Shown: positions 7,930 through 16,627, counted from the stretch's first letter. The stretch: DNA of 64,000 nucleotides from JBFGJH01 sp041586155 (GCA_041586155.1 JBFHAT010000011.1:12533-76532), one strand, 5' to 3'. The notes: generated by a model not told the origin, from the letters alone. Numbers and translations: made by a program.

Positions 7930-9023
7930 GGCTCGACTGGCTCGAGCTCACCGACTTTCGCTCCTACGGACATCTGACGTTCCGGCCTGACGCTGCGGTC
8001 AATGTCCTCGTGGGTCCGAACGCGACAGGGAAGACGAACCTGCTCGAAGCGGTGTCTTATCTTGCATCACTGCGGAGCTTCCGATCGGCCCCGGACGAGG
8101 CCCTGATCGCCAGCGGAACGGATCACGCCATCATTCGGGGAGAGGTGAGTCATCGAGATTCGGCTTCACTGGTCGAGATCGAGCTCCCTGTTCAGGGCCG
8201 GCGGAGAGTGCAAGTCAATCGCCAGCGGCTCGCCAGATCCACCGACCTGCTCGGTCATCTTCGCCTGATCGTGTTTCTCCCGGACGACCTCGACATCGTG
8301 AAGCGCTCACCCTCGTATCGGCGAGACTTTGTCGACGGATTGGCGGTCCAGCTCTGGCCGGGGTCGTATCTCGATCAATCCGACTACGAGCGGGCGCTTC
8401 GCCAGCGGAACACGTTGCTCCGCCAGATGGGTCGAGACACCGATCCTGTGACACTGGCTGTGTGGAACGAGCGGCTGTCGGCAGCCGGCGGGCGGGTCAT
8501 GGCGCGACGCGCTCGGGCGCTTGAAGCCCTCAGAGAGCCGCTCGTCGACGTGTACCGCGGCGTGTCTGGGCGCGATGATGAGATAGGAATGTCCTATCTG
8601 AGCGCGTGGGGAGGCGAGCTGGACGCATCCGTGAACGAATCCGACTGGGTGGTGCTTCTACGTTCGGCGCTCGAGCGCGCCGAACGCGATGACCAAGACA
8701 GGCGAACGACGACTGTCGGGCTCCATCGCGACGAGCCAACGTTCACCATCACGGGGAGGCCGGCTCGATTTCTCGCATCGCAGGGTGAGCAACGGTCACT
8801 GGTACTCGCACTCCGGCTGGCATCTCACCGAGCGGTGTCCGAGGCGGCCGGCTTGTCACCGCTTCTCGTCCTCGATGATGTCTTCTCCGAGCTCGACCTC
8901 GACCGAGCGGCGGCCCTCGCCCGCGCGCTTCCCGACTCACAGACATTCATCACGACAGCGCGCGACGAAGAGGTTCCGCTCGCTGGAAGACGATGGAGTG
9001 TCGAGCTCGGAGCGGTGTCATGA
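7926..9023 (+). CDS. recF: DNA replication and repair protein RecF
   Basis: 365-residue SMC-like ATPase that helps RecA load at single-strand gaps. Walker A GPNATGKTN is near residue 35, the ABC signature SQGEQRSLVLALRLA near 282, and Walker B LLVLDDVFSELD near 313. The GTG start overlaps the dnaN stop, and its own stop overlaps the next gene (ATGA), so dnaN-recF-dciA are coupled. Typical length and context. Confidence 0.96.
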   Translation: MRLDWLELTDFRSYGHLTFRPDAAVNVLVGPNATGKTNLLEAVSYLASLRSFRSAPDEALIASGTDHAIIRGEVSHRDSASLVEIELPVQGRRRVQVNRQRLARSTDLLGHLRLIVFLPDDLDIVKRSPSYRRDFVDGLAVQLWPGSYLDQSDYERALRQRNTLLRQMGRDTDPVTLAVWNERLSAAGGRVMARRARALEALREPLVDVYRGVSGRDDEIGMSYLSAWGGELDASVNESDWVVLLRSALERAERDDQDRRTTTVGLHRDEPTFTITGRPARFLASQGEQRSLVLALRLASHRAVSEAAGLSPLLVLDDVFSELDLDRAAALARALPDSQTFITTARDEEVPLAGRRWSVELGAVS

Positions 9024-9328
9024 GCGGTGACCGCCGGCCGCTCGAACCCATTGCGACGCCACTGCGCAATGCGCTCCGCCAGCTCGGGCTCGCCGAGATC
9101 GAGACCCTGCTCGAGTTGCTTCAAGACTGGGATCGGATCGCCGGTCAACCTTGGGCTGGCGTGTCCGCCCCGGCCAAACTGTCCTCCGGTCACCTGGTCG
9201 TTCGAGCCGAGAGTGCTGCGTCCGTTCGCCTGCTTCGGTACGCCTCTGGACGCCTCATCCAGACCCTCGACGAAAGGCTCGGCGAAGGAACCGTGGTCTC
9301 TATTGAGGTCGTCCTGCCGGAAGCTTGA
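9020..9328 (+). CDS. DciA-like DUF721 protein
   Basis: 102-residue DUF721 protein; the family includes DciA, a replicative-helicase loader factor in bacteria lacking DnaC/DnaI. Visible features are the Arg-rich N-terminus PLRNALRQLGLAEIETLLELLQDWDRIAGQPWAGVSAPAKL and the KH-like core (SGHLVVRAESAASVRLLRYASGRLIQTLDERLG). It overlaps recF by ATGA and is followed at once by a terminator. Actinobacteria commonly carry such a gene between recF and gyrB, which supports a replication role. Confidence 0.85.
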   Translation: MSGDRRPLEPIATPLRNALRQLGLAEIETLLELLQDWDRIAGQPWAGVSAPAKLSSGHLVVRAESAASVRLLRYASGRLIQTLDERLGEGTVVSIEVVLPEA

Positions 9329-9353
9329 AAAGCCTGTTCTCATAGGCTTTTTC
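9328..9353 (+). terminator. Rho-independent terminator after dnaN-recF-dciA
   Basis: AAAAGCCT (9328-9335) pairs with AGGCTTTT (9344-9351) around an 8-nt loop, ending in a T-run. It begins at the last base of the dciA stop codon. Confidence 0.88.
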
Positions 9354-9367
9354 GACCCTTCCCTGGC

Positions 9368-9396
9368 TTGGGATAGACGCCTCGAACGGGTATAAT
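9368..9396 (+). promoter_or_regulatory. Promoter of gyrB
   Basis: TTGGGA (9368-9373) and a perfect TATAAT (9391-9396) are separated by 17 bp. The implied start is near 9403, leaving a leader of about 215 nt before the gyrB GTG. The leader has no convincing gene; it contains a short GGGCCCACATC direct duplication near 9508-9530. Confidence 0.75.
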
Positions 9397-9620
9397 CACA
9401 ACATTGTAAATAACGCTTCGAATTGCGTTCCCCGCACCTCGCGCTTGGAGGAATCGACGACCGAAATGTCGGTGCCGGCGTGCATGCTGAGGTCGACGGG
9501 GACGGGCCCACATCGGGCCCACATCGGGCCGGTTCGGCGGCCGGTAAGGACACCGGCGTCACCCTGGGCGAACGGTCGCGCGTCATCTTCGAGCAGGTGA
9601 GGTAAACGAGTGAGGTACTT

Positions 9621-11537
9621 GTGACAACACAGAAGAACGGCTCGTACGCCGCCTCCGACATCACGGTTCTCGAAGGGCTGGATCCTGTCCGGAAGCGACC
9701 GGGGATGTACATCGGGTCGACGGGCCCGCGCGGGCTGCACCATCTGGTGTGGGAGGTCGTCGACAACTCGGTGGACGAGGCGATGGCGGGGGAGTGCACC
9801 CGAATCGACGTGACCCTGCTGGAAGACGGAGGCGTGCGCGTGTCCGACAACGGCCGCGGGATTCCCGTCGACAAGCACAAGTCGACGAAGCAGTCGGCAC
9901 TGACCACGGTTCTCACCACCCTCCACGCCGGCGGTAAGTTCGAGGCAGGGGCCTATCAAGTGTCGGGGGGTCTGCACGGTGTGGGTGTCTCGGTCGTGAA
10001 CGCCCTGTCGAGACGCCTCGAGGCCGAAGTGCGTCGCGACGGCTTCGTGTGGACACAGGAGTTCCAGCTAGGGAAACCACTCGGCCCTGTCAAGAAGGGC
10101 AAGGCGGTCAAGAAGACCGGCACCACCATCACGTTCTGGCCCTCGGAGAAGACGTTCACCGAAACCACAGAGTTCAGCTATCAGACGATCTCCGGCCGGC
10201 TGCGTGAGATGGCATTCCTCAACAAGGGCCTCGAGATTCGCCTGCGCGACGAGCGGCCCGAGGACGTACTCGAGGATGTCTTCCACTACAAGCAGGGTCT
10301 GATCGACTTCGTCAAGCACCTCAACTCGACGCGGGAGCCGAGCCACCCCCACATCATCCAATTCGAGGACGAGGCCGAGCAGCACGAGCTCGAAGTCGCC
10401 ATGCAGTGGACGAGCGGCTACACGGAGACCGTCCTCACGTTCGCCAACAACATCAACACGCACGAAGGCGGTACCCACGAAGAGGGTTTTCGCACTGCGT
10501 TGACGAGAGCAATCAACGAGTTCGCACGTGCGAAGGGGATCCTCAAAGAGAAGGACGACAACTTCACCGGCGACGACGTACGAGAAGGCCTGACTGCAGT
10601 GTTGTCGGTCAAGGTGCGCGAGCCGCAATTCGAGGGCCAAACCAAGACGAAGCTGGGAAACACCGAAATACGCGGCTATGTGCTCAAGACGCTCAACCGC
10701 GTATTGCCCGAATGGCTGGAGCGCCATTCGGCGGAGGGCCGCCGCATCGCGGAGAAGTGCCTCCAGGCGCAGAAGGCGCGCCAGGCTGCTCGCAAGGCTC
10801 GGGACCTCACGCGACGCAAGAGCGCTCTCGAGTCGTCGAGTCTCCCCGGCAAACTCGCCGACTGCTCATCGCGAGATGCGGCGGAGTCAGAGCTCTTCAT
10901 CGTCGAGGGTGACTCAGCCGCCGGCCCGGCCAAACAGGCGCGTGATTCGATCTATCAAGCCATCCTGCCCATCCGCGGCAAGATCCTCAACGTCGAGAAG
11001 GCCCGACTGGCCAAGGCGCTGCAAAACGCGGAGGTGCAGGGCATCATCACTGCGGCCGGGACAGGGATCGGCGAGGAGTTTGACATCGAGAAGGCCCGGT
11101 ATCACAAGATCGTGATCCTCGCCGACGCCGATGTCGACGGTGCCCACATCCGCACGCTGCTCTTGACCCTGTTGTTTCGGCATCTCCGCGGCCTCATCGA
11201 GGCGGGTTACGTCTACATCGCGGTGCCCCCGTTGTACCGGGTGAAGATGGGCAAGGAAGTCCACTACCTGAAGGACGACGAAGCCCTCGAGGCGTTTCGT
11301 GCCGAATACGAGGGTCGGAAGATCACACCGAACCGGTTCAAGGGTCTCGGCGAGATGAACGCCGATGAGCTGTGGGAGACCGCGATGAATCCGGAGAGTC
11401 GCACTCTGGTGCGAGTCGAGATCGAGGACGCCGCCATCGCCGACGAGATGTTCTCGACGCTTATGGGCGACGATGTCGCCTCACGAAAGTCGTTCATTCA
11501 GCAGAACGCCAAAGATGTCCGCTTCTTGGACATCTGA
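9621..11537 (+). CDS. gyrB: DNA gyrase subunit B
   Basis: 638-residue ATPase subunit of gyrase. The GHKL ATPase domain starts with ITVLEGLDPVRKRPGMYIGS and has the catalytic region EVVDNSVDEA; the transducer follows. The TOPRIM domain carries EGDSAAGPAKQARD and the DADVDGAHIRTLLLT acidic triad. The C-terminus ends with the conserved RKSFIQQNA. The start is GTG with GAGG upstream. gyrA begins 18 bp after the stop, so the pair is an operon. Confidence 0.97.
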   Translation: MTTQKNGSYAASDITVLEGLDPVRKRPGMYIGSTGPRGLHHLVWEVVDNSVDEAMAGECTRIDVTLLEDGGVRVSDNGRGIPVDKHKSTKQSALTTVLTTLHAGGKFEAGAYQVSGGLHGVGVSVVNALSRRLEAEVRRDGFVWTQEFQLGKPLGPVKKGKAVKKTGTTITFWPSEKTFTETTEFSYQTISGRLREMAFLNKGLEIRLRDERPEDVLEDVFHYKQGLIDFVKHLNSTREPSHPHIIQFEDEAEQHELEVAMQWTSGYTETVLTFANNINTHEGGTHEEGFRTALTRAINEFARAKGILKEKDDNFTGDDVREGLTAVLSVKVREPQFEGQTKTKLGNTEIRGYVLKTLNRVLPEWLERHSAEGRRIAEKCLQAQKARQAARKARDLTRRKSALESSSLPGKLADCSSRDAAESELFIVEGDSAAGPAKQARDSIYQAILPIRGKILNVEKARLAKALQNAEVQGIITAAGTGIGEEFDIEKARYHKIVILADADVDGAHIRTLLLTLLFRHLRGLIEAGYVYIAVPPLYRVKMGKEVHYLKDDEALEAFRAEYEGRKITPNRFKGLGEMNADELWETAMNPESRTLVRVEIEDAAIADEMFSTLMGDDVASRKSFIQQNAKDVRFLDI

Positions 11538-11555
11538 GGCCTGAGGGAGCAGCAA

Positions 11556-14006
11556 ATGGCAGATCACATCGATACTCACGAGCCACCGCGAGTACCCGAC
11601 ATCGACATCAACGAGGAGATCTCGTCTTCGTTCCTCGACTACGCGATGTCGGTGATCGTCTCCCGTGCACTGCCCGACGTGCGGGACGGCTTGAAGCCGG
11701 TGCAACGCCGAATCATCTACGCAATGTTCGAATCCGGGATCAACGCCACCGGTCCCCATCGTAAGAGCTCCAAGGTCGTCGGCGAGGTGATGGGTAACTA
11801 CCACCCCCACGGCGACAGCGCCATCTACGACGCGCTCGTTCGCATGGGCCAGGACTTCTCGATGCGGTACCCGCTCATCGACCCACAGGGCAACTTCGGA
11901 ACGCTCGACGATGGTGCAGCGGCGATGCGGTACACGGAATCGCGTTTGAGCCCGCTGGCTGCATACCTCCTCCAAGACATCAGAGAGAACACCGTCGACT
12001 TCGAGCCCAACTACTCGGCCGAGCTCATGCAACCGACGGTTCTTCCGGCTCGCTTTCCGAACCTCATCGTCAACGGATCTCAAGGCATCGCCGTGGGGAT
12101 GGCCACCAACATGGCGCCTCACAACCTCGGTGAGGTCATCGACGCCGTGGTTTTTGCGATCGACAACCCCGACGCTCCGCCCGAGGCATTCCTCGAGTAC
12201 ATCAAAGCGCCGGACTTCCCAACCGGCGGCTACATCGTCGGAACGAGGGGCAGTCGCGACGCTTTGCTCACCGGCCGCGGATCGATCAAAGTCCGAGCCG
12301 TCTGCGACGTCGAAGAGGTGCGCAAGGGGAGATCGGCGATTGTCGTCACCGAGCTTCCCTATCAGGTTGCCCCGGCGCGACTCATCGCCAAGATCGCCGA
12401 CCTCGTGAATGACAAGAAGCTGGCTGGGATCGCTGACCTCCACGACCACTCCAGCTCACGGGTCGGAACCCGCATCGTGATCGAGTTGAAGAAAGAAGCG
12501 GTCCCCCAGGTCGTCCTCAATCAGCTGTTCAAGCTGACCCCGCTCCAGGACACGTTCGGTGTGAACAACGTGGCGTTGGTCGACGGCGTGCCCCGAACCC
12601 TCAACATGGCCGAAATGGTCGGTTACTACGTCGACCATCAGATGGATGTCATCGAACGGCGGACCAGGGACCGGCTCGACAAGGCCCAGAAGCGAATCCA
12701 CATCGTCGAGGGCCTGCTCGTCGCAGTCGACAACATCGACGAGGTCGTCGCCATCATTCGTGCGGCACCTGACACCGAGGCCGCCCGTACTTCGCTCATT
12801 GAGCGGTTCGAGCTGTCCGAGATCCAAGCCAAAGAGATCCTCGAGATGCGGCTCCGCCGCCTCACGGGTCTGGAGATCACCAACCTCCGCGAGGAGCATC
12901 AGAGCCTGACCGAGCTCATCGCCGACTTGCATTCCATCTTGGGCGACCCGCAACGGCGGCGGACCATCATCAAGGAGGAGCTCACCGAAATTCGGGAGAA
13001 GTTCGCCGACACCCGACGCAGCCGCATAATCCCCGACGAAGGCGACCTATCGCTGGAAGATCTCATCGCAGACGACGAGCTGATCATCTCGGTCACGAAG
13101 GCAGGATATGTGAAGTCCGTGTCGGCCAGCACCTTCCGCTCGCAAGGGCGAGGCGGACGCGGAGTGAAGTCGAACGAGACACGTGAAGACGACGTCGTGA
13201 CCCATCTACTGCACACCAGTGCACACGCCTACCTGTTGTTCTTCACCAACGCCGGCCGAGTTCACAGAATCAAGGCCCATCAGGTGCCGCGACAGAGCCG
13301 TACCGCCAAGGGTGTGATCGCCCAGGGTGTGCTGCCGCTCGAACCAGATGAGCGCATCGAAGCGGTCATCGACACGCGAGATTACGAGACCTCACGCTAT
13401 CTGGTGATGGTCACCAAGGCCGGGGTCGTGAAGAAGTCATCGTTCAGCGATTACGACTCTCGTCAACAGACCCTCGTCGCCATCAAGTTGCAGGAGGGAG
13501 ACGAGGTGGTTGCTGTTCGCGCCACCAACGGCGAGAAGGATCTGTTGCTGTTCTCGAAGGCAGGCATGGCCATCCGCTTCGCCGAGTCCGATTTGCGCCC
13601 GATGGGGCGCGCCACCCAAGGCGTACGGGGAATGAAGCTGCGAGACGGGGACGAAGTCGTCGGAGCTGCCTCGAACGATGAAGCGGAAGAGATCCTCATG
13701 ATCACGAGCGGCGGATACGGCAAGCGCACCAAGATCTCCGAGTTCCGGCCGCAGAAGCGGGGAGGCCTCGGGCTGAAGGCCATGAAGCTGACCCGCGTCA
13801 GGGGAGAGCTCGTCGGAGCGAGGGCGGTCCCCTCCGGGTCTGAGATCTTCGTGGTGTCTTCTGGCGGTGTTGCCATCCGTACCCGTGTCGATCAGATCAG
13901 CCGCCAGAAGCGAGAAGCGTCCGGCGTGAAAGTGATCGACCTACCGGCGGATCAGAACGTCGCTGCATTTGCCCGGGTCGTGTCCGAAGACGAGGGAACG
14001 GAATGA
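11556..14006 (+). CDS. gyrA: DNA gyrase subunit A
   Basis: 816-residue DNA cleavage and religation subunit. The catalytic tyrosine is Y126 in AAMRYTESR. The quinolone-determining region reads GDSAIYDALVRMGQ near 86-99, with Ser at the usual first site. The C-terminal domain has pinwheel blades, including the GyrA box QGRGGRGVKS. It follows gyrB by 18 bp. Length is typical and I see no inserted intein. Confidence 0.97.
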   Translation: MADHIDTHEPPRVPDIDINEEISSSFLDYAMSVIVSRALPDVRDGLKPVQRRIIYAMFESGINATGPHRKSSKVVGEVMGNYHPHGDSAIYDALVRMGQDFSMRYPLIDPQGNFGTLDDGAAAMRYTESRLSPLAAYLLQDIRENTVDFEPNYSAELMQPTVLPARFPNLIVNGSQGIAVGMATNMAPHNLGEVIDAVVFAIDNPDAPPEAFLEYIKAPDFPTGGYIVGTRGSRDALLTGRGSIKVRAVCDVEEVRKGRSAIVVTELPYQVAPARLIAKIADLVNDKKLAGIADLHDHSSSRVGTRIVIELKKEAVPQVVLNQLFKLTPLQDTFGVNNVALVDGVPRTLNMAEMVGYYVDHQMDVIERRTRDRLDKAQKRIHIVEGLLVAVDNIDEVVAIIRAAPDTEAARTSLIERFELSEIQAKEILEMRLRRLTGLEITNLREEHQSLTELIADLHSILGDPQRRRTIIKEELTEIREKFADTRRSRIIPDEGDLSLEDLIADDELIISVTKAGYVKSVSASTFRSQGRGGRGVKSNETREDDVVTHLLHTSAHAYLLFFTNAGRVHRIKAHQVPRQSRTAKGVIAQGVLPLEPDERIEAVIDTRDYETSRYLVMVTKAGVVKKSSFSDYDSRQQTLVAIKLQEGDEVVAVRATNGEKDLLLFSKAGMAIRFAESDLRPMGRATQGVRGMKLRDGDEVVGAASNDEAEEILMITSGGYGKRTKISEFRPQKRGGLGLKAMKLTRVRGELVGARAVPSGSEIFVVSSGGVAIRTRVDQISRQKREASGVKVIDLPADQNVAAFARVVSEDEGTE

Positions 14007-14096
14007 GTCGTCTGGTACGTTGTATCTACCGGACGATGCGGGAGATGCAACCCAGCGCGGTTACACTCCCGTCCAGTATCTAAGGAGTCGACGCAC

Positions 14097-14615
14097 ATGG
14101 CGTCAGTACGACGAGTTCGCAGGATCGTACGCAAGATCGATCCGTGGACCGTGCTCAAGGTTTCGTTTGTCTTCTACGCCGTGATGGCTCTGGGCATCGT
14201 GCTCGGCCTGGTGATCTTCTGGTCGTTCGTCAATGCCGCCGGCTATCCCGACACCATCGAGTCGTTCCTCGCCGACATCTCCATCTGGGAAGCAGGCGAG
14301 TCCCCGTTGGTGCCGGAGGGCGAGGTGTTGTTCCGTACCACCATGTTCCTCGCCGTGGCGTGGACGGTGTTGATGACGGGCTTCACGACGCTGGCCGCAG
14401 TCATGTACAACTTGACCGCTGACGTCGTTGGCGGACTCGAAGTTGTCGTATTGGAAGAGACTCTGAACGTTCCGGTCCCCGCCAACGTGGTGGCCCAGCA
14501 ACCACGACAAGTGCAGTCCTGGCAGACGCCGGCCGTTGCGGCGTCAACCGACAAGGCACTGACCAAGCCTCGCGAGGACAGCAAGGCGCCCGAGGTGACT
14601 CAGGTCAACGCCTAG
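14097..14615 (+). CDS. DUF3566 transmembrane protein
   Basis: 172-residue membrane protein with the DUF3566 layout: a basic N-terminus (ASVRRVRRIVRKIDPWTVLKVS), TM1 at about 24-48, an extracellular loop with SIWEAGE, TM2 at about 82-105, and a cytosolic tail. Actinobacteria carry this gene directly after gyrA (Rv0007-type), and it is often described as envelope-associated. The tail overlaps the convergent gene at 14605 by 11 bp. Function is unknown. Confidence 0.88.
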   Translation: MASVRRVRRIVRKIDPWTVLKVSFVFYAVMALGIVLGLVIFWSFVNAAGYPDTIESFLADISIWEAGESPLVPEGEVLFRTTMFLAVAWTVLMTGFTTLAAVMYNLTADVVGGLEVVVLEETLNVPVPANVVAQQPRQVQSWQTPAVAASTDKALTKPREDSKAPEVTQVNA

Positions 14616-15219
14616 CCGAAGCGAACTCCACACCGCCCCGGCGCAGTTCATCGAGATAGGCAGAACCCGGTTTCGTCTCGCCATTGACCAGGCTCAAGGC
14701 TCTCGCCGCCAAGCTGATCGCCAGCAGGAACCGACCGTCATCGACCACCGCCATGGACTGGCTCGGGGTCCTCACGAGAACGCCTCCCCACCTGCCTTCG
14801 ACGGGAACTTCCAGGCCGCCGTTGTTCGACCTGCCGTGTTGACGGCCCAGCGGCTCGGGGAATTGCACGGTCTCACCATCACCGAGCGTGTCACCACGTA
14901 CCGTCCAGGCCAGCGTCGCCTCGTCGTTGGGCAACCGATCGGCCAGTGCGTAGGCCATGACCTTGAGATCACCGCGGACGGCTTGTGCTTCGCCGTCCGG
15001 TGTCACGACGGGCGTTCCGGAGTCGACCGCCGCCCGGACGTACGGATGGTCGTTTCCCACGGCGATGACGACATCAGCGGTGAAGCCGGCGAGCGGACTG
15101 GTCCGTGGTTCGGAACTGCTCGGCCTCGGCACTCCCAGCGAGACGACGCGCTCGTCGGCCAAGAGCACCCGGGCCACCCGGTGGAGAAGATCCCCACCCG
15201 GCGGCAAGGCGATCCTCAC
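14605..15219 (-). CDS. Conserved hypothetical protein, possible nucleotide-binding fold
   Basis: 204 residues that I do not recognise. The first 75 residues alternate strands and helices like a Rossmann half (RIALPPGGDLLHRVARVLLADERVVSLG, then ADVVIAVGNDHPYVRAAVDSGTPVVTP). The second half is a beta-rich segment with a conserved-looking PVEGRWGGVLVRT. There is no signal peptide. The GTG start overlaps the stop of the small membrane gene upstream (GTGA), so the two are co-translated. It could be a dinucleotide-binding regulator; no catalytic motif is visible. Confidence 0.6.
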   Translation of the reverse strand: MRIALPPGGDLLHRVARVLLADERVVSLGVPRPSSSEPRTSPLAGFTADVVIAVGNDHPYVRAAVDSGTPVVTPDGEAQAVRGDLKVMAYALADRLPNDEATLAWTVRGDTLGDGETVQFPEPLGRQHGRSNNGGLEVPVEGRWGGVLVRTPSQSMAVVDDGRFLLAISLAARALSLVNGETKPGSAYLDELRRGGVEFASARR

Positions 15220-15371
15220 TGCTCTTCGGAGCGGTCGCCGTAGGGCCTGAGCGGATCCACCGGCTTCCAGATGTTCTCCGGAGCCGCTTCGCTCTGCTGC
15301 TTTTTTTGCATGAGCACAGCTGCCGCCGTTCCGGCGACTGCTGCGAGAAGGAGTAGACGCTTGATCTTCAT
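15216..15371 (-). CDS. Small membrane-anchored DLW-39-like protein
   Basis: 51-residue frame. It starts MKIKRLLLLAAVAGTAAAV, a basic N-terminus and one membrane segment, then a charged linker and NIWKPVDPLRPYGD. Actinobacteria have a tiny DLW-39 family next to the gyrA/tRNA-Ile locus with a membrane segment and a DLW-type motif; the position and the NIW motif match that pattern loosely. Its TGA overlaps the GTG of the next gene (GTGA), which argues that it is translated. The ribosome binding site is weak. Confidence 0.6.
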   Translation of the reverse strand: MKIKRLLLLAAVAGTAAAVLMQKKQQSEAAPENIWKPVDPLRPYGDRSEEQ

Positions 15372-15419
15372 GCCGCCATTCTATCGATGGGCGGCACTTG
15401 GGTAGCCGAGGCGTATCGT

Positions 15420-15642
15420 GGGATTTGGGTCGGCTGACCTATGGTCTCAGGCTCCACCTCGTTGTACGGTACGACCAACGAGTACGGCGCTCGTATAGCT
15501 CGGAGAGAAGTGAGTCAGAGGCTCCCCCTGCGACTTCCAAACTTCGATCCGGGCGACCATTCGGGGGGTCGGGATCCAACCGAGAACCCGGGGCTAGCTG
15601 GGAGGCTAGAAGGAAGGGACCCGCTCAGGCGGGTCCCTTTTT
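15420..15642 (+). ncRNA. Candidate orphan structured RNA ending in a strong terminator
   Basis: This stretch lies in the 336-bp gap between the small membrane gene and tRNA-Ala, with no plausible gene. It has stacked hairpins: CTCGTTG with CAACGAG near 15458-15482, a TACG/CGTA stem just after it, and a GATCC...GGATC arm with inner CGACC/GGTCG near 15548-15580. It ends in the terminator at 15614-15642, oriented rightward, which no annotated rightward gene needs. I do not recognise tmRNA, RNase P, 6S or a known riboswitch. The 5' end is undetermined. Confidence 0.4.
15614..15642 (+). terminator. Strong rho-independent terminator
   Basis: AAGGGACCCGC (15614-15624) pairs perfectly with GCGGGTCCCTT (15629-15639) around TCAG and runs into TTTTT on the plus strand. 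On the minus strand only a broken pyrimidine run follows, so it may serve tRNA-Ala weakly as well. Confidence 0.9.
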
Positions 15643-15707
15643 CTACGTATGGCCTGGCGGTCTCAACCGACGAGCGACGAACAGCGGTCAGATGTCAGCC
15701 AGGACGG

Positions 15708-15780
15708 TGGAGCTGAGGGGATTTGAACCCCTGACCCCCTGCTTGCAAAGCAGGTGCTCTGCCAACTGAGCTACAGCCCC
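15708..15780 (-). tRNA. tRNA-Ala(TGC)
   Basis: 73-nt cloverleaf with acceptor GGGGCTG pairing to CAGCTCC, D-arm AGCTCAGTTGGCAGAGC, anticodon loop CTTGC context giving TGC, and T-arm GGGGTTCAAATCCCC. The CCA end is not encoded (CCG follows). It is divergent from tRNA-Ile 103 bp away. A minus-strand TACAAT at 15795-15790 is a likely -10. Confidence 0.96.
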
Positions 15781-15822
15781 GGGCCGCCCATTGTAGGGCG
15801 CATCACGAGTGGTCATACCACC

Positions 15823-15852
15823 TTGGAGCGCCTTGGGCCATGCTGATACAAT
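15823..15852 (+). promoter_or_regulatory. Promoter of tRNA-Ile
   Basis: TTGGAG (15823-15828) and TACAAT (15847-15852) are 18 bp apart and about 30 bp before the tRNA 5' end. The opposing tRNA-Ala promoter shares this 103-bp gap. Confidence 0.55.
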
Positions 15853-15883
15853 CGCAACCCTTCTGCCGGCACCGCCGGAGAAA

Positions 15884-15958
15884 GGGCCCATAGCTCAGCC
15901 CGGTTAGAGCGCTTCCCTGATAAGGAAGAGGTCCCTGGTTCAAGTCCAGGTGGGCCCA
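15884..15958 (+). tRNA. tRNA-Ile(GAT)
   Basis: 75-nt cloverleaf with acceptor GGGCCCA pairing to TGGGCCC, anticodon loop CTGATAA giving GAT, and T-arm CTGGTTCAAGTCCAG. CCA is not encoded. A terminator hairpin follows 3 bp later. Confidence 0.97.
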
Positions 15959-15961
15959 CTG

Positions 15962-15982
15962 CGGTTCGTTCGAACCGTTTTT
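15962..15982 (+). terminator. Terminator of tRNA-Ile
   Basis: CGGTTCG (15962-15968) pairs with CGAACCG (15971-15977), followed by TTTTT. Confidence 0.8.
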
Positions 15983-16023
15983 CGGCGTACTGGCCACCGG
16001 AATCATTGAGGGCTCGGCGCAGC

Positions 16024-16047
16024 GTCCTGTTAGGTAGCCAACAGGAC
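16024..16047. repeat. Inverted repeat downstream of tRNA-Ile
   Basis: GTCCTGTT (16024-16031) pairs with AACAGGAC (16040-16047) around AGGTAGCC, which itself can extend the pairing through GTT/AAC and GG/CC. No T-run follows. The rest of 15983-16204 holds a CCCGGG duplication near 16129-16151 but no gene. Confidence 0.5.
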
Positions 16048-16204
16048 ACGTTTGAACCTTATCCGCTCAACATGTGCCGATCTGCTTGGCGAATCGGTGT
16101 GCTCGTTTCTACTCGGGAATCGTGGATCCCGGGCGCAATTGCATCCCGGGTTAGGCCTAACTACTGCGCTCAGACCGAGTTGAGGTCCGCCAACGGGTGC
16201 CTGC

Positions 16205-16627
16205 TCACATCGGCGGTGCTAATCCCAGCTGTTCCATGAGGGTTGCCCGATCCGGCGTACCCCACCGACCGGTGATCTTGCCGTTCCTCACCTCGAAGAT
16301 CTCAACCGCCCCGACGCTGATCGTCTTGCCTGTCGGCGGCATGCCGATGAATTCGCCGTCGTGGGTGCCGCTCACTGTTGCCCGTATGGCGACTTTGTCG
16401 CCTTCGGCGATCATGTCGTGGACAGCCATGTGGAAGTCCGAGAACCCTTGATGGGACGACCCGAAGACGGCTTTGTACGCCTCGACTCCCTTCTCAGGCA
16501 TTCCTGGAAAGGCGTCGTGATCTACTGAGCCCTCGGCGACGATCTCGTCGAGCACATCCAGGTTCTTGGCGTTGGCCACCTCGTCATACAGGCGGCGCAG
16601 AACTGCCTTGTTGTCTTCGAGCGACAT
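16205..16627 (-). CDS. SnoaL-like ester cyclase family protein
   Basis: 140 residues of the SnoaL/NTF2-like fold: an N-terminal helix MSLEDNKAVLRRLYDEVANA, then DEIVAEGSVDHDAFPGMPEKGVEAYK, and strands including FHMAVHDMIAEGDKVAIRATVSGTHDGEFIGMPPTGK. The GxxPTGK turn and the closing WGTPDRATLMEQLG are typical of predicted ester cyclases. I chose the inner ATG at 16627 because the 36 upstream residues are not family-like. Substrate is unknown. It stands alone, facing the tRNA-Ile terminator. Confidence 0.82.
   Translation of the reverse strand: MSLEDNKAVLRRLYDEVANAKNLDVLDEIVAEGSVDHDAFPGMPEKGVEAYKAVFGSSHQGFSDFHMAVHDMIAEGDKVAIRATVSGTHDGEFIGMPPTGKTISVGAVEIFEVRNGKITGRWGTPDRATLMEQLGLAPPM

Noticed and set aside
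15398..15769. 123-residue rightward frame ending GFEPLTPCLQSRCS
   Set aside because: It reads through the antisense of tRNA-Ala, a classic false protein signature, and crosses a terminator.
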